A stretch of DNA of 64,000 bases from Eopsaltria australis (Eukaryota; Chordata; Aves; Passeriformes; Petroicidae), in assembly GCA_034509425.1 (NCBI GenBank), contig JAVTVJ010001144.1, positions 620,001 through 684,000 of the forward strand, read 5' to 3'. Positions within the stretch are counted from its first letter, which is position 1. Every line of letters starts with the position of its first letter. Below, piece after piece: positions 37,461 through 47,872 of this stretch. Made by a program: the position numbers and the translations under genes. A model generated the notes under the pieces. It was given only the letters and a program-made list of their open reading frames with translations. It did not search any database and was not told where the DNA came from.

Positions 37461-40400
37461 CTTCACTTTCCAGGGGTTTCCTATCTCCTTGGAACTTTCT
37501 CCACCAGTTATCTTTCTCCTTTTCTAAGTCTTCTCCCCCTGGAGTCTCTAAGGACACATACACAGCAGCTACACTACCAATCATTTCTATGCTTAATCTG
37601 GAAATTCTCTCTTACAGAGAGGAAATAAAAGGGTTTTCCTTGTTAGTGGAAGTGAAATCAGCTGCATGGAGAAGACAGAATGAAGGACCCTGTGGACAGC
37701 AGTCTTCCTGTGACAGCTCTTTCTTCCTAGTATTCTTTCAAAGTCCTTATGTTTGTTTGTAATGGTAAAAAAAAAATATCACTGTTGTCAACCTCAGGAA
37801 ATAATCACTACTGTCCATTTTACACTGAACACCGAGGCAGCAAGTTCTAAATGGCTTATCCCAGAGACATAGGATTTGTGCAACATAGCAGAAGCCATGA
37901 GGACTGCTCATGTAAGCTGTTGTGTGGATCTCTTTACTCTACTGTGCATAATGGTCTTACAGTCAGGATCACTACAAGGGTTTAACTCTGTTGGATTTCA
38001 CAGAAAAAAAATTAATAGCTTGGAAATTCTTAGAGTTTGTTTGTGACTGTGCATTTTTGCTCGCACATTGGCCTTGTAGAACTAGTACCTCTCATACTCA
38101 CCTGGCAAAGTGTAAAGATTTATATTGGGAACATATACAGCCTCCAGCAAAGCAGGATACCTTGTTTTAATTGAGCCTCTACTGAACAATACTCAATTTA
38201 TAAGAATGTGGAACTCATTATAGCTAAACTCTTATATATTACTATCTTTGTTGTTTGCTTGTTTTCCTCCTCAGAGGAGAGAAATATTGGATAGGGAAGA
38301 AAAGTGTAGATTTGGAGCAGCATTTTGTTCCTGTAGAATTACTATTAATCTGAAATGATTTTCCATTTACTGTAATTTGCTCAGTGATCAGAGGAAGAAT
38401 ATATTAATTTTTCACTGCATTTGTTTTCATGGAATATCTGGTGATTACTATTATTAGGATTATGGACTGAGTCATTTTTCCTTGTAACACATTTTCATGT
38501 GTCCAATTGGTTGTGTATTAACAAGACAAAGAAGCAATAGAAGTGTTTTTTTCTGAGCTCAGATAAGAATATAGGCAGATTTATGGGCTTTTCTTTTTCT
38601 TGGAGGCTGTTACTGTATCAAATTTGGTCAATTTTTCCTTTGGTAGGATAGCTATAAGAACTTACTTTTTCTTTCCTGCAAAAGAGCAAAATTTTGAGAT
38701 TTAGCATTGCCTTTCTTGTGTGTTTTGTGTGTATCTGTCAAAGACATAAAATTGTCACTCTGTCCTGATTTCTGCACATTGTAATATCTTAGTCTTTTCT
38801 TAATTTATCTGGAAGTTATGTAAACATGATATAGGTGCACAGTTTTCTTCATAAAAATTACAGGTCCTGTTGTTTCATCTGCATTTTGAATATCTCTCTT
38901 CTTTCTCAGAATAAGTTACTAAAACTTGAGAATTTCAGTTTGCACATCTTGATTTTTTTCCCATTTTCACATGAAAGAATGATTACTCAGTTTCTTTACA
39001 GTTTTGCTATAGAGTGGCGTTTGCTTTTCATTGATTTCCTTACTTTGAAATCTTTTACAAAGCAAGACTTGTTATGATAGTAGGTTCTACTGGATAATTT
39101 GAATTTCTGAGCACTAATTTTTCATAGCTCTTATGCTGTATCAGCAAAACACAAATGCAGTTTCAAAACCAGACCTGGGATATTAATGGTGAAACTACTG
39201 AAAAACAAATGTCTCATGCCCTATGCAATGAACATTTCAGAATTCAATATCGCTTATTGCTTGTATATAGTTAACTAAAAAGTAAAAAAATTTGTCCTAA
39301 TAGTCCAAGGATAAGTAGCTATAAAAATGACTAAAGAATTGCTAGAATTTAATGCCATATGTAGGACCTACTTGCAGGAAAACTTTACTTTATGGAGTCA
39401 TTTAGACATTGACAGTCTAAGATTTAGTATAAGCCATTCTTCAGTTTTGCAGTATTTTCAAAGTAATAAAATTATGCTCATATGTTTCTTGAGTTTCCCA
39501 AAAGTCAGTTAGGCTAGTTTTCTTGCTTCTGGATACCCAAGTTAAAAATGAATATGTATGGACTAGAAATAAGCATTTTAAGTTTTTATTTACAATGTTC
39601 GGGGATTTTCTGACACTTAAGAGATTAAAATGATTTGTAGCTCTCTATATATAAAGGGAACTGGGTACTTGAGGTTTCTATACAAGTTTTATTTCTACTG
39701 TAATGTAATTACAAGTATAAAAAGGCAGAATTATTTATATCAACAGTAGTACAGCAGCACTAATTTCTTTCTCAGATTATGTTGCTGTCTCAGAGATTTT
39801 TAAAAGATACTATATATATGCTTTACAAATTTCTCAACATGTTTTCTTTTTGTGGACATTTTAGGGTAAGGATAAATTCACTTAATAACTTTTTGCGCCT
39901 TCATTTTAAAAAATATTGACTCTTTGTCTCCTGAATAATTGCTGTATTGGTGATTACTTACAAAAAAACATTTACAGCTCTGCACAGTGAATAGATTGGT
40001 AGTAAAAAATTATACGCTCAATAATTTATTTTTTCAATCTCCCAATCTAGGAGAAATTATCTTGCTTTAAAAACAAACCAGAAATACATATAGCAGAGCA
40101 CTATAAAATCAGTATAATTTTTTTCTAGAATAAGTCTTTGTAAATATGGCTGCAGTGACATGCTTACAACTCAGTAAGCTGATCATTCAGGACACTTACT
40201 CAACCACAAGTTACAATAAAAGATAGTTAGCTCCACACAATCAACCATGTGCATTGAAGCAATATTTACAATGTTATAAAGAGAAATATTGTTCATGTAA
40301 CTTGAAGATATTATAAATCCTTTTTTAAGCATATAAAATCTTTTCTGTAGAAACTTGTCTAATAACTCTAATAAGATGTTTCCTGTATATGAGATGTCTT

Positions 40401-43400
40401 TATACAAGCTGAACTTCAAAAAAGACCCTTTTTGGAGTGCTACGACTACAGAGAGTAATGGATTTTCTCTATCTTCTGGGTTTTATGATTCAAAATCCTT
40501 TCTATTTGTTTAATTAGCAGGGATGGGAGGCTATAGTCACTTATCTCAGGTGGGGTCCTGAGAGGATTTGAAGACAAAGTTTTAAATTTCTTTGTGTTAA
40601 ATGTTTTGACTTGGCAGTTAAGGAAAGAAGTAAGCAGGTGGAATGCTGTTCTGAACAGATCCAGAGCATTATGAGAACTGAAATAAGTCTCAACAAATTG
40701 TACATGAATCTAGAGAAAACTCTTTGGGATATTTGCAAGAGATATACTACTTGGAATAATATTAGCATCCATATATTAATATTCATAATCATATTAGAGC
40801 CAGCAAAAAGTGAATGACAGCACAACCATTGATGCTGAATGCTTTCAGATTTGCTTCACAGGACATGTTGATGTCTTCTGCTTGCCTGTTATCCATCATT
40901 GTGTGGCCTTTACCAACCTAGACAAGAGAGGGCATGTTCTCATCAAATTATACGAAGTTATCCTTCGAGTAACAAGAGCAAACTGCAGTGTAAGTCTCTG
41001 AAACAATCTTGCTCAGTGTAATACTGTTCCTGGAGTCATGCTGAATACTTTTATTAATCTTTAGTCAATGGTTCAGGCAAAGGTTCAGAAAGCAGGAAGC
41101 CAAAATGAGGCAGAGCACATCTCCATCTCTTCATATCTTGCTTTCAACAGTGGCCATTAGAAAGTTCACAAATATACTTCTTTTGAGTAATCTTTCATAT
41201 TCTAGTGAAATCTCAGATGTTTTTAGACTTTTAACCTCTATAGTCAAGAGTCCTATGTGATTTTTATATCTGTTAATTTGTCTAGTCCGGTTTTGAACCC
41301 ATACTGTCAGCTTGTACTACATGATCTGGGACTGAATTTCACATCCTAACTATATATTGACTTCCCCTTGGGTTGGAATGTTTGCCTCTTATGTGTTCTG
41401 ACTCCTAAAAGCTGTGTTTGGAAACACAGTGAACACCACATTCGTATTGAACCTCTCCATTTATAATTTTGTATTCCTGTACAATATACATTCAGTCCTG
41501 TATCTTGCAGGCTCAAGAAACCTCATGTATCCAGTTTTTCTTTATATGGACTGTTAATAGCTTTTCTCATCATTGCTGACCATTGTCATCTTAGAGGACT
41601 AACAACACACATAATTTTCAAGATTTGATGTATGATCTGCACAGTGGTAAAATTATATTTTTTCCTAATTTTCCTTTTTTTCCCTAATAGCTTGTAACAT
41701 TGCATATTTTCACCTGTACTGAACTTGGGTTTTCTTGTTATTTGACTGTAGAGCTCAAAGAACATTCTCTTGTCTGATATTCCAGAAGTTCTGAGCATAT
41801 CATTGCACATATCAGGCTGAGATTGGGTTTTTCTTTCTCCAGTGTGCTGCACTGTATCAATACTGAATTTTGGCTTCCTGTTTTTGTCCACTTAGTACCA
41901 TGAATGTCATTATTGCAGTTCTTTGCAATCAGCATTTACCTGCTCTGTTGTGATTGGTGTTATATGCTAACAACCTTTGCTACTTCACTGATATTTCCAT
42001 TTCAGTTATGAACTCAATATTGAGCCCACCTCATGTGATTCCACCCACATCTTTCCTGTGTCATGGAAAATTATCATTTATGTGACTTTTATCTTTCAAC
42101 CTGTTTAATCCCTGTGAAATATTGTTATTCCTCAGCCATTTTGCTTCTTCAAGAATTATTGATGATAAATCATGTTGAAAACTCCTTGGAAGTCCGAGTA
42201 GACTGTAACAAGTGCATTTCCCTTATTCATGTAGTGGCTTTTTCTAGGAATTCCATCAGGTCTTTTGATGTCTTTGATGTGTCTTACAAAAAACATGTTG
42301 ACTGCTTCCCAGTGTATCATATCCACAAACTAAATTCTGTTTCTTATTATAGTTTCTAACAATTTTCCTGGCAAAGGCAACAGAGATAATGGTCAGTAGT
42401 TCCACAGAACTCCAGGAAAAAGAAGCTAAACAGATGTCATCCTCCAGCCTGATACTGCTTGAAAAGAATTAAGGGAAGGGTTTTGCACCAAAGCTGTAGC
42501 TCATTTTTTCAAACTCAGATTTTTCTAGAAGTTTCAGATGAATATACAACAGGAATGTATTAGTCCCTACTCTTCTTCTATCAACTTTGTGTTTTTTTCT
42601 TCTTTTTTTTATTCCATCTTTTTCACTCCTTGTGATATTGTGTACCTGCCTATTTTACAAGCTCTCCAAATAACAAAACTCTAATTGGATTTCTAATGTT
42701 ACGTTGAAAAAAAAGGAAAAATTAAAAAGCTGAAAACAGATGAATCAAAGGAAAAATACCTAAAATCACAATTATAATAAGCAAAACAAGTGTGAAGATC
42801 GAAAGCAACAGGCCAAGGTTTATGTCTCAAATATAGACTTAACTAATAATGAAAAAAATCCTCTGGCAATTTGGATGTCTCTAATTTGAAACTAGTACCA
42901 ACAAAAAAGCTTCTTAAAAATAATAGTAAATAAGCTTTCAGATCCCAGCTGTCACATCCACTCCACTCTGGGGGATCACATGAAGGATCACACCTTCTAC
43001 ACACCATTCCAGGAAGAATCAATAGCCAGCTCACAAGGAAGGATCTGGCTGATATGCTGAAATGGTGCTGGCTAAATCTCAGGTCCATGAGTTGAACACG
43101 TAATCTCTCCTGTCTAATTCCAGTCTTAGCACCTTTTTTCTACCTTCCCATGTTTTTCTTCTTTACTATTTATTTGTTTTCTGTTTAATTGCATCCAATA
43201 CATTCAGTCAAAACCACTGTGAATGTTACCAGCAAAACAGCTACACGTTCTGTCACAAGCCACCTGACACAGATACGATTTTCCTTGTGGCTGCTGAAGT
43301 GAGAAAAGGCTGGTGGCTGCCTCTCAAAAGCAGCAAGGTTACCAACAACGAGTATCTCAGACACAAATGGCATTTTGATTGACTTTTTATTTTGTTTTCT

Positions 43401-45774
43401 GCACTTTCTTGTACATTCATTTTCAAAGTAACAGTTTTTTTTTCACCATATATCCAGTTCATCTCACTGTACTTTGCCTTAAAAAGAACAGTTGTGTTCA
43501 TCTTCACCTCTAGTATACCACCAAACTGTTTTTCCCTTGGCAATTTCACAGAAATAGTGAAGGAAATAAATCAAAAGACATTGTCAAAATGAAGACTGAA
43601 ATATTTTTATTTCAAACTTTAATTTTCACTGCACTCTAAGAAGAACCTAGCCTGCTGAGATCTGTATTAAAATGCGTAAATCTTAACAGTCCTTTGTTGA
43701 ATTGCAACATTGTCTTTGCACCTTCAGAGTCTACAGAGTTACTCACACCCTTTATTCTGGACAGGAATCCCACTTAAATGTCAATAAACAAACATTTAGG
43801 GGCTGACTGTCTTCAGTAGCTGCTGCTGGTTTAGATTTAACTCTGTCACCCATTTAGAACAGAAGTTATGGACTCAGCAAGCAATACTCTATGGAGGAAA
43901 TGTGGCCTTGAGGGGGCCTAGGTTGGATGTTGTAGGAAGGTTTCTCAGGGAACTCACAACCTAATTAGAGAAAGGCAAGCCAAAATCAAAAGCATAACAA
44001 ACAGGTGGAGAGAAAGGATTAAAAAAAAAAAAAAAAGCCACAACAAGAGCATATTTGTTTTACTGCTAGACTTATTGGAATTCTGAGATAAATGACACCT
44101 TACGTGCTGGAGTGAGAGTAAGCAGCTGTTCTGTTAATTTTACTTCTTCCCATGTGTGCTACTCCTAACAGTATTGCATTGGAAACACAAGAGGTAGAGG
44201 CAGGAATGTCAGAGAAAACACTTCTTTTACCCCAGTTCTTTTGTTCCTGTTTAAGAAGAATCACAAAATGCTTTACTATTTCCTGCAGTGACAGAAAGAA
44301 AGATGGGATCTAAATGTAGAAGTACAATAAAATATATGCTATTGCGTTGTTAAATGTTTTTACTGTCCAATGTTTATAAATTACAGGATTATAAAGACTT
44401 GAATACTTCACAGGGTTTTTTTCCTCTTTAATTGGGATTTTTGGAGACCTGTAAGGTTCTGTATCATGACAGCAATTCACAAAATAAATGTATTTATTTT
44501 AAAGGCTTATGATGCAGAAAAAAATTACTCATTTTATGGATGGAGGACACCTATAGACAACTAGGTTGCTCAGTCTCAGAGGAAACCTGGATGTGCAGAT
44601 AAGGAAAATGCTCAGGAGATCTTGGGTCTTAAAATTGTTGCCCAAACCACTTGTCCATAAGTGATTCTCTGTGCATATGACAGTACAAGATTGAAAATGG
44701 CTGAACTGCACCAAATCCCTAACTGGTTGCCTTTGCAATGTGCAGCAGCAGGCACTGTGTAGAGTAGTGTCCCCTAAACACTTACACAGTGTGGCTTAAG
44801 GTATTTTGTAATCTGTAGCCACAAAAGTTGCCTTTGTATTTGGTACTACTCAGTGGAGTTTTCTTCCGAAAGTTAGTCTAACGAACCCTGAAACATTGAA
44901 ATACTGTGTGAAGATGACTTAAAAATTTAAATGTCCATTTCTTTTGTGGACAAAGTACCTTTATGTAATCTAATACTCACTAGTTATTATTCCAGAAAGT
45001 AGCTGTGAACAATAATTTCATATTCAGTTTTTCCAAGTCAGTTAGAATTCTGTTAATGACAATAATATGCCTTCGTGGCTGATTTCGTCCAGCTAGAGTT
45101 CTTCTCTTTGTAATTGGACATAAACCAGTACAGGTGCTCTTCTCTGTTCCTGCTCCAGTCCAGCTACATCCTTCCTGTGATGGGGGACCAGCCTGTTTGC
45201 TCTTTTTTTTATTGTTTGTTTTGTTTGTTTATTTTTCCCAAATAATGCAAATACAGGAGATATAAAGAAGGAAACAAGCAAGAAACCCCACCATAGATTT
45301 TTGGACTGTTTTGTCATTTAAAAGTATTCACTTAAAACATCTCTTTTGTTTATTTTTTGGGTTTTTTTTTCTCCTTGAAGAATTATGTTTGGTATTCATT
45401 CCAAGTTAGAACAAAAAAAATTAATCTACAGTAACTTCCTAAGAAAGAGAAACGTAAAAGCATCCATTTCTTTCTAGGATCTCTCATCAATCCTGCTTCA
45501 TTGTAAGTGAGGTAAGCTGCTCAGAAGTCTGTAGCTTAGACCAGGAAAATTTCGAGAGCATAAAAAAGATAAAAAGTCCGCTTAACATCCATTGAAACTG
45601 GCTTGTTCTGGTAAAACAAATTCACTTTTAAATTTCTTTATTTTCTAAAACAGTATACTTGCAGGGAAAATACTGCATTCATTATTTATTTAACTAAGCA
45701 CTGTAAAAGTATTTAAGCACGTTTTCTATATGCTATGTTTGCTAAGTGAAACGTCTCAATAATCTGCAACATTA
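37461..45774. other. Anonymous AT-rich DNA
   Basis: I see no gene and no clear transposon over more than 8 kb. Simple tracts include an A-run at about 44021-44037 and a TTTG/T-rich stretch at about 45204-45238. Frames reach about 110 codons and match nothing I know. The high AT content and many in-frame stops argue against exons, though a small exon cannot be excluded by eye. Confidence 0.55.
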
Positions 45775-45811
45775 GAATAGACTAGACTGGACTAGGCTAG
45801 ACTAGACTAGA
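45775..45811. repeat. (CTAGA)n-like microsatellite at a CR1 tail
   Basis: Units of ACTAGACTGGACTAGG type run directly into the 3' end of the minus-strand CR1. CR1 elements normally end in 8-bp ATTCTATG repeats, so this array may have grown from that tail by mutation and slippage. Confidence 0.8.
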
Positions 45812-45961
45812 AAGAACTGTTGAGTGGGAAGGAATCTACAATGACCATCAAATCCAACTGCCTAATTTCTTCAGGACTGACTAAAAGTCTGGGAAGCCTT
45901 TTCTGGTTGATCATCCTCTTGGTAAAGAAATGCTTCTCAATGTCAAGTCTGAACTTTCCCT
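45812..45961 (-). mobile_element. CR1 LINE, 3' portion (segment A, split by LTR)
   Basis: On the minus strand this is the very end of CR1 ORF2 and the start of the 3' tail. The readable peptide is GKFRLDIEKHFFTKRMINQ, then RLPRLL, which corresponds to the GRFRLDIRKNFFTERVV..WNRLPREV region at the ORF2 C-terminus. The nucleotide pattern TGGGAAGGAATCTACAATGA at the tail also fits. The sequence stops abruptly at the LTR edge and its continuation resumes at 47563. Together the two segments are one 5'-truncated insertion. Confidence 0.9.
45956..45961. repeat. Target-site duplication of outer LTR, left copy (TTCCCT)
   Basis: Identical to 47563-47568 on the far side of the element. It lies in CR1 sequence, so the host site was the CR1. 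Confidence 0.88.
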
Positions 45962-46153
45962 TGTAGCGGTCCAGAATCAGGCTGCACGGGTCCTCCACTT
46001 TCCAAGAGCGCCTCTGCAGCCCGGGGCCGTAGGACACTTCAGGAGACCACACACACACAGCACCACAACACAGACACACCACAGGGTACAAACCACACAC
46101 ACTAAACAGCAAGAAGTAAGGAAGGGACTCAGGCTGGGTTCCTCAGATCTGGC

Positions 46154-46159
46154 TTTAAT
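46154..46159 (-). promoter_or_regulatory. LTR polyadenylation signal (ATTAAA)
   Basis: Minus-strand ATTAAA downstream of the TATA box, marking the R region of the outer LTR. Confidence 0.55.
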
Positions 46160-46202
46160 CCTTTTCCTGGGAGGGTCCAGTTGAGGGGACAAAGCTCACA
46201 GG

Positions 46203-46209
46203 TTTTATA
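46203..46209 (-). promoter_or_regulatory. LTR TATA box (TATAAAA)
   Basis: Minus-strand TATAAAA about 45 bp upstream of the ATTAAA signal in the outer LTR. It marks the end of U3 and the likely promoter. Whether it is active cannot be seen from sequence. Confidence 0.6.
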
Positions 46210-46365
46210 CTACCAGGGATGGGAGAATCAACAACCAATGGGGTGAGGATCCAGGGGTGGTACAACAGTGAGGGAAGGGCTACAAGTCCAGTGAGAGGCG
46301 TCCAGCAGGGTGGCCAAGGGGCAAGGGCCAATGGGGTATCAAAGAACAGGGAATGTTCCAGAAAG

Positions 46366-46370
46366 GGTAC
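46366..46370. repeat. Target-site duplication of inner LTR, left copy (GGTAC)
   Basis: Exact match to 47288-47292. It lies in the U3 part of the outer LTR. Confidence 0.9.
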
Positions 46371-47287
46371 TGTCTTGGTTTGAAAGAGAGGTGTCAGTTA
46401 AGGAAGGCAGGAACCTCCTTTGGAATGGGAAACTGTAACCCCTCTCCCTCTGAATTATTATAAATTTGAAATCAAGAGGCTCTCAGGCAAAGATATGGGA
46501 ATAGGAATAACAGTTCTTTACTACTATCTAAAACAAGGATAACAAATAACAACAACTATAACGTTAACCAACAAACAGAACCAGAAACCCAGTGGCAGCC
46601 TGCTCGGCTTCAGGCACCTTTCCCCGGTGCAGTTCCAGTCACAGCCTGCAGGGGCGCTCTGGGTGCAGTGATTCCCCGGTGGCTGCAGGGGGCGCTCCGG
46701 CGTGAGCTCAGGTAGCACACGGCAATGGCGACTGCCCGAAGCACGGAGGGATGGAGGAGAGCCCTTGCTCCACAGACCCTCGGGGGGCAGCTGGTGTCGG
46801 TGCCACAGCAGGATCCCCGGACACAGGGAGCTGGGATGGCAAGAGGTCTTGGCTTGCAGGGGGAGCCCCGCTACAATGTAGCGAAGAAAGTCAGAGCGGT
46901 GTGGAGGAGCGGGGGAGAGACAGGCTGGTGGCAGGCAGCTCCCGATGGGGCAGAGGGCAGAGACTCACAGCAGACAGACCGGCAGCTCCGTGCTGGCTTC
47001 TCAGAGGGCCATGGGTTCCGCAGACAGCAGCTCCAAGCATCCGGCTCCGAGGATCCCGAGCAAGAGAGAGCGTGACCTCCCCCTTGCTTTTTTTCAGTCT
47101 CCAAAATCTCGCATTGTCAGGCCCTGCTTCCATGAGGGCGATTCTGCCCCACCCTGCCAAGGAGAAAGGCCTTAGCCTTGTGCTTTGTTTCTCTTAAGTA
47201 CTCAGATATTAGCTCAGTCATTAGTCTCTTAGCAACCCATGGGAGAAAAATTCCTGAGGAAAAAAAAAATTAATCCAAACTCCAACA
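46371..47287 (+). mobile_element. ERVL-like solo LTR, plus strand, nested in the outer LTR
   Basis: This 917-bp element starts TGTCTTGGTTTGAAAGAGAG and ends CCAAACTCCAACA, flanked by a perfect 5-bp direct repeat GGTAC (46366-46370 and 47288-47292). The first 150 bp (GTTAAGGAAGGCAGGAACCT, GAATTATTATAAATTTGAAA, CTCAGGCAAAGATATGGGAA, AATAACAGTTCTTTACTA) strongly resemble an LTR family I know from songbirds, there classed as ERVL. The 5-bp duplication fits that class. A TATAAAT lies at about 46458-46464. The middle (46590-47060) is GC-rich and carries several incidental frames, including one of 148 codons. No internal ERV sequence is present, so it is a solo LTR. The outer LTR is continuous across the insertion once this element and one duplicate are removed. 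Confidence 0.9.
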
Positions 47288-47292
47288 GGTAC
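47288..47292. repeat. Target-site duplication of inner LTR, right copy (GGTAC)
   Basis: Exact match to 46366-46370 directly after the terminal CA of the inner LTR. Confidence 0.9.
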
Positions 47293-47562
47293 ATACAAGG
47301 GAGAAAGGGGTGGGGAAACCAACGGGCCAACTGGGTTTACAGAACAGGAATAACTTGACATAATAAACCAAGGCACTATGGATAGAATAAACTAAATCTC
47401 CCTGAGTGGGGAGGATAGCACAGCCCTAAAGGCTGTGCTTGCAATGGGCTCTCACAGCAGTCTGGTCGGCAGGCGCACTGCATGGAGGCAGCACAGCCCT
47501 AAGGGCCATGCTCCCTGTAGGCCCTCACCGAGTTTGGGTCTGCAGACCTACTGTCCTCCACA

Positions 47563-47568
47563 TTCCCT
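47563..47568. repeat. Target-site duplication of outer LTR, right copy (TTCCCT)
   Basis: Exact match to 45956-45961; CR1 sequence continues right after it. Confidence 0.88.
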
Positions 47569-47872
47569 TTTGCAAGTTTCAACCATTCTCACACGTCCTG
47601 TCACTGGATACCAGGGAGAAGAGGTCAGCACCTCCCTCTCAACTTATCCTTCTCAGGAAGATACAATGAAGTTGCCACTTAGCCTCCTTCTTTGCAAATA
47701 GACCAGCGCAAAGTACTCAGACAGTCCTCAGAGAATGTTTGTTCCAGCTCTTTCACCAGGTCTGTTTTCCTCCTCTGGATGCATTCAAGTGCTTTAACAC
47801 CTTTTCAGATTCTGAGAACTCAGAGCTGCACACAGTACTTAAGATGAGGCCACATTCACACTAAATATGTCA
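47569..47872 (-). mobile_element. CR1 LINE, ORF2 C-terminal portion (segment B)
   Basis: Continuation of the CR1 at 45812-45961. The plus strand carries CACACGTCCTGTCACTGGAT, ACCAGGGAGAAGAGGTCAGC, CCTCCTCTGGATGCATTCAA and CAGAGCTGCACACAGTACTT, all reverse-complement landmarks of the CR1 ORF2 3' end. On the minus strand, short peptides such as LQRRRLSGNFI match the LEKRRLRGDLI stretch just after the reverse transcriptase, with stops between. The copy is 5'-truncated near 47872. No complete reading frame survives. Confidence 0.9.

Larger units (their letters stand above)
45962..47562 (-). mobile_element. ERVK-like solo LTR, minus strand, interrupted by a second LTR
   Basis: The element starts TGTGGAGGAC at 47562 on the minus strand and ends CGCTACA at 45962. 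It is flanked by a perfect 6-bp direct repeat TTCCCT (45956-45961 and 47563-47568) lying inside the CR1. On the minus strand a TATAAAA box lies at 46203-46209 and an ATTAAA poly(A) signal at 46154-46159, spaced as in a retroviral U3-R. The U3 is split by the plus-strand LTR at 46371-47287. Without that insertion and its duplicated bases, the LTR is about 680 bp. A 6-bp duplication is typical of beta-/alpha-retrovirus-like (ERVK) elements; that class call is inference from duplication length. No PBS, gag, pol or env is present, so it is a solo LTR formed by LTR-LTR recombination. Confidence 0.88.

Noticed and set aside
45807..46112. 101-codon minus-strand frame as a gene
   Set aside because: It is a chance fusion of outer-LTR U5 sequence with the last codons of CR1 ORF2.
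46725..47197. Overlapping frames of 76-148 codons
   Set aside because: They lie wholly inside the GC-rich part of the inner LTR, which is non-coding.
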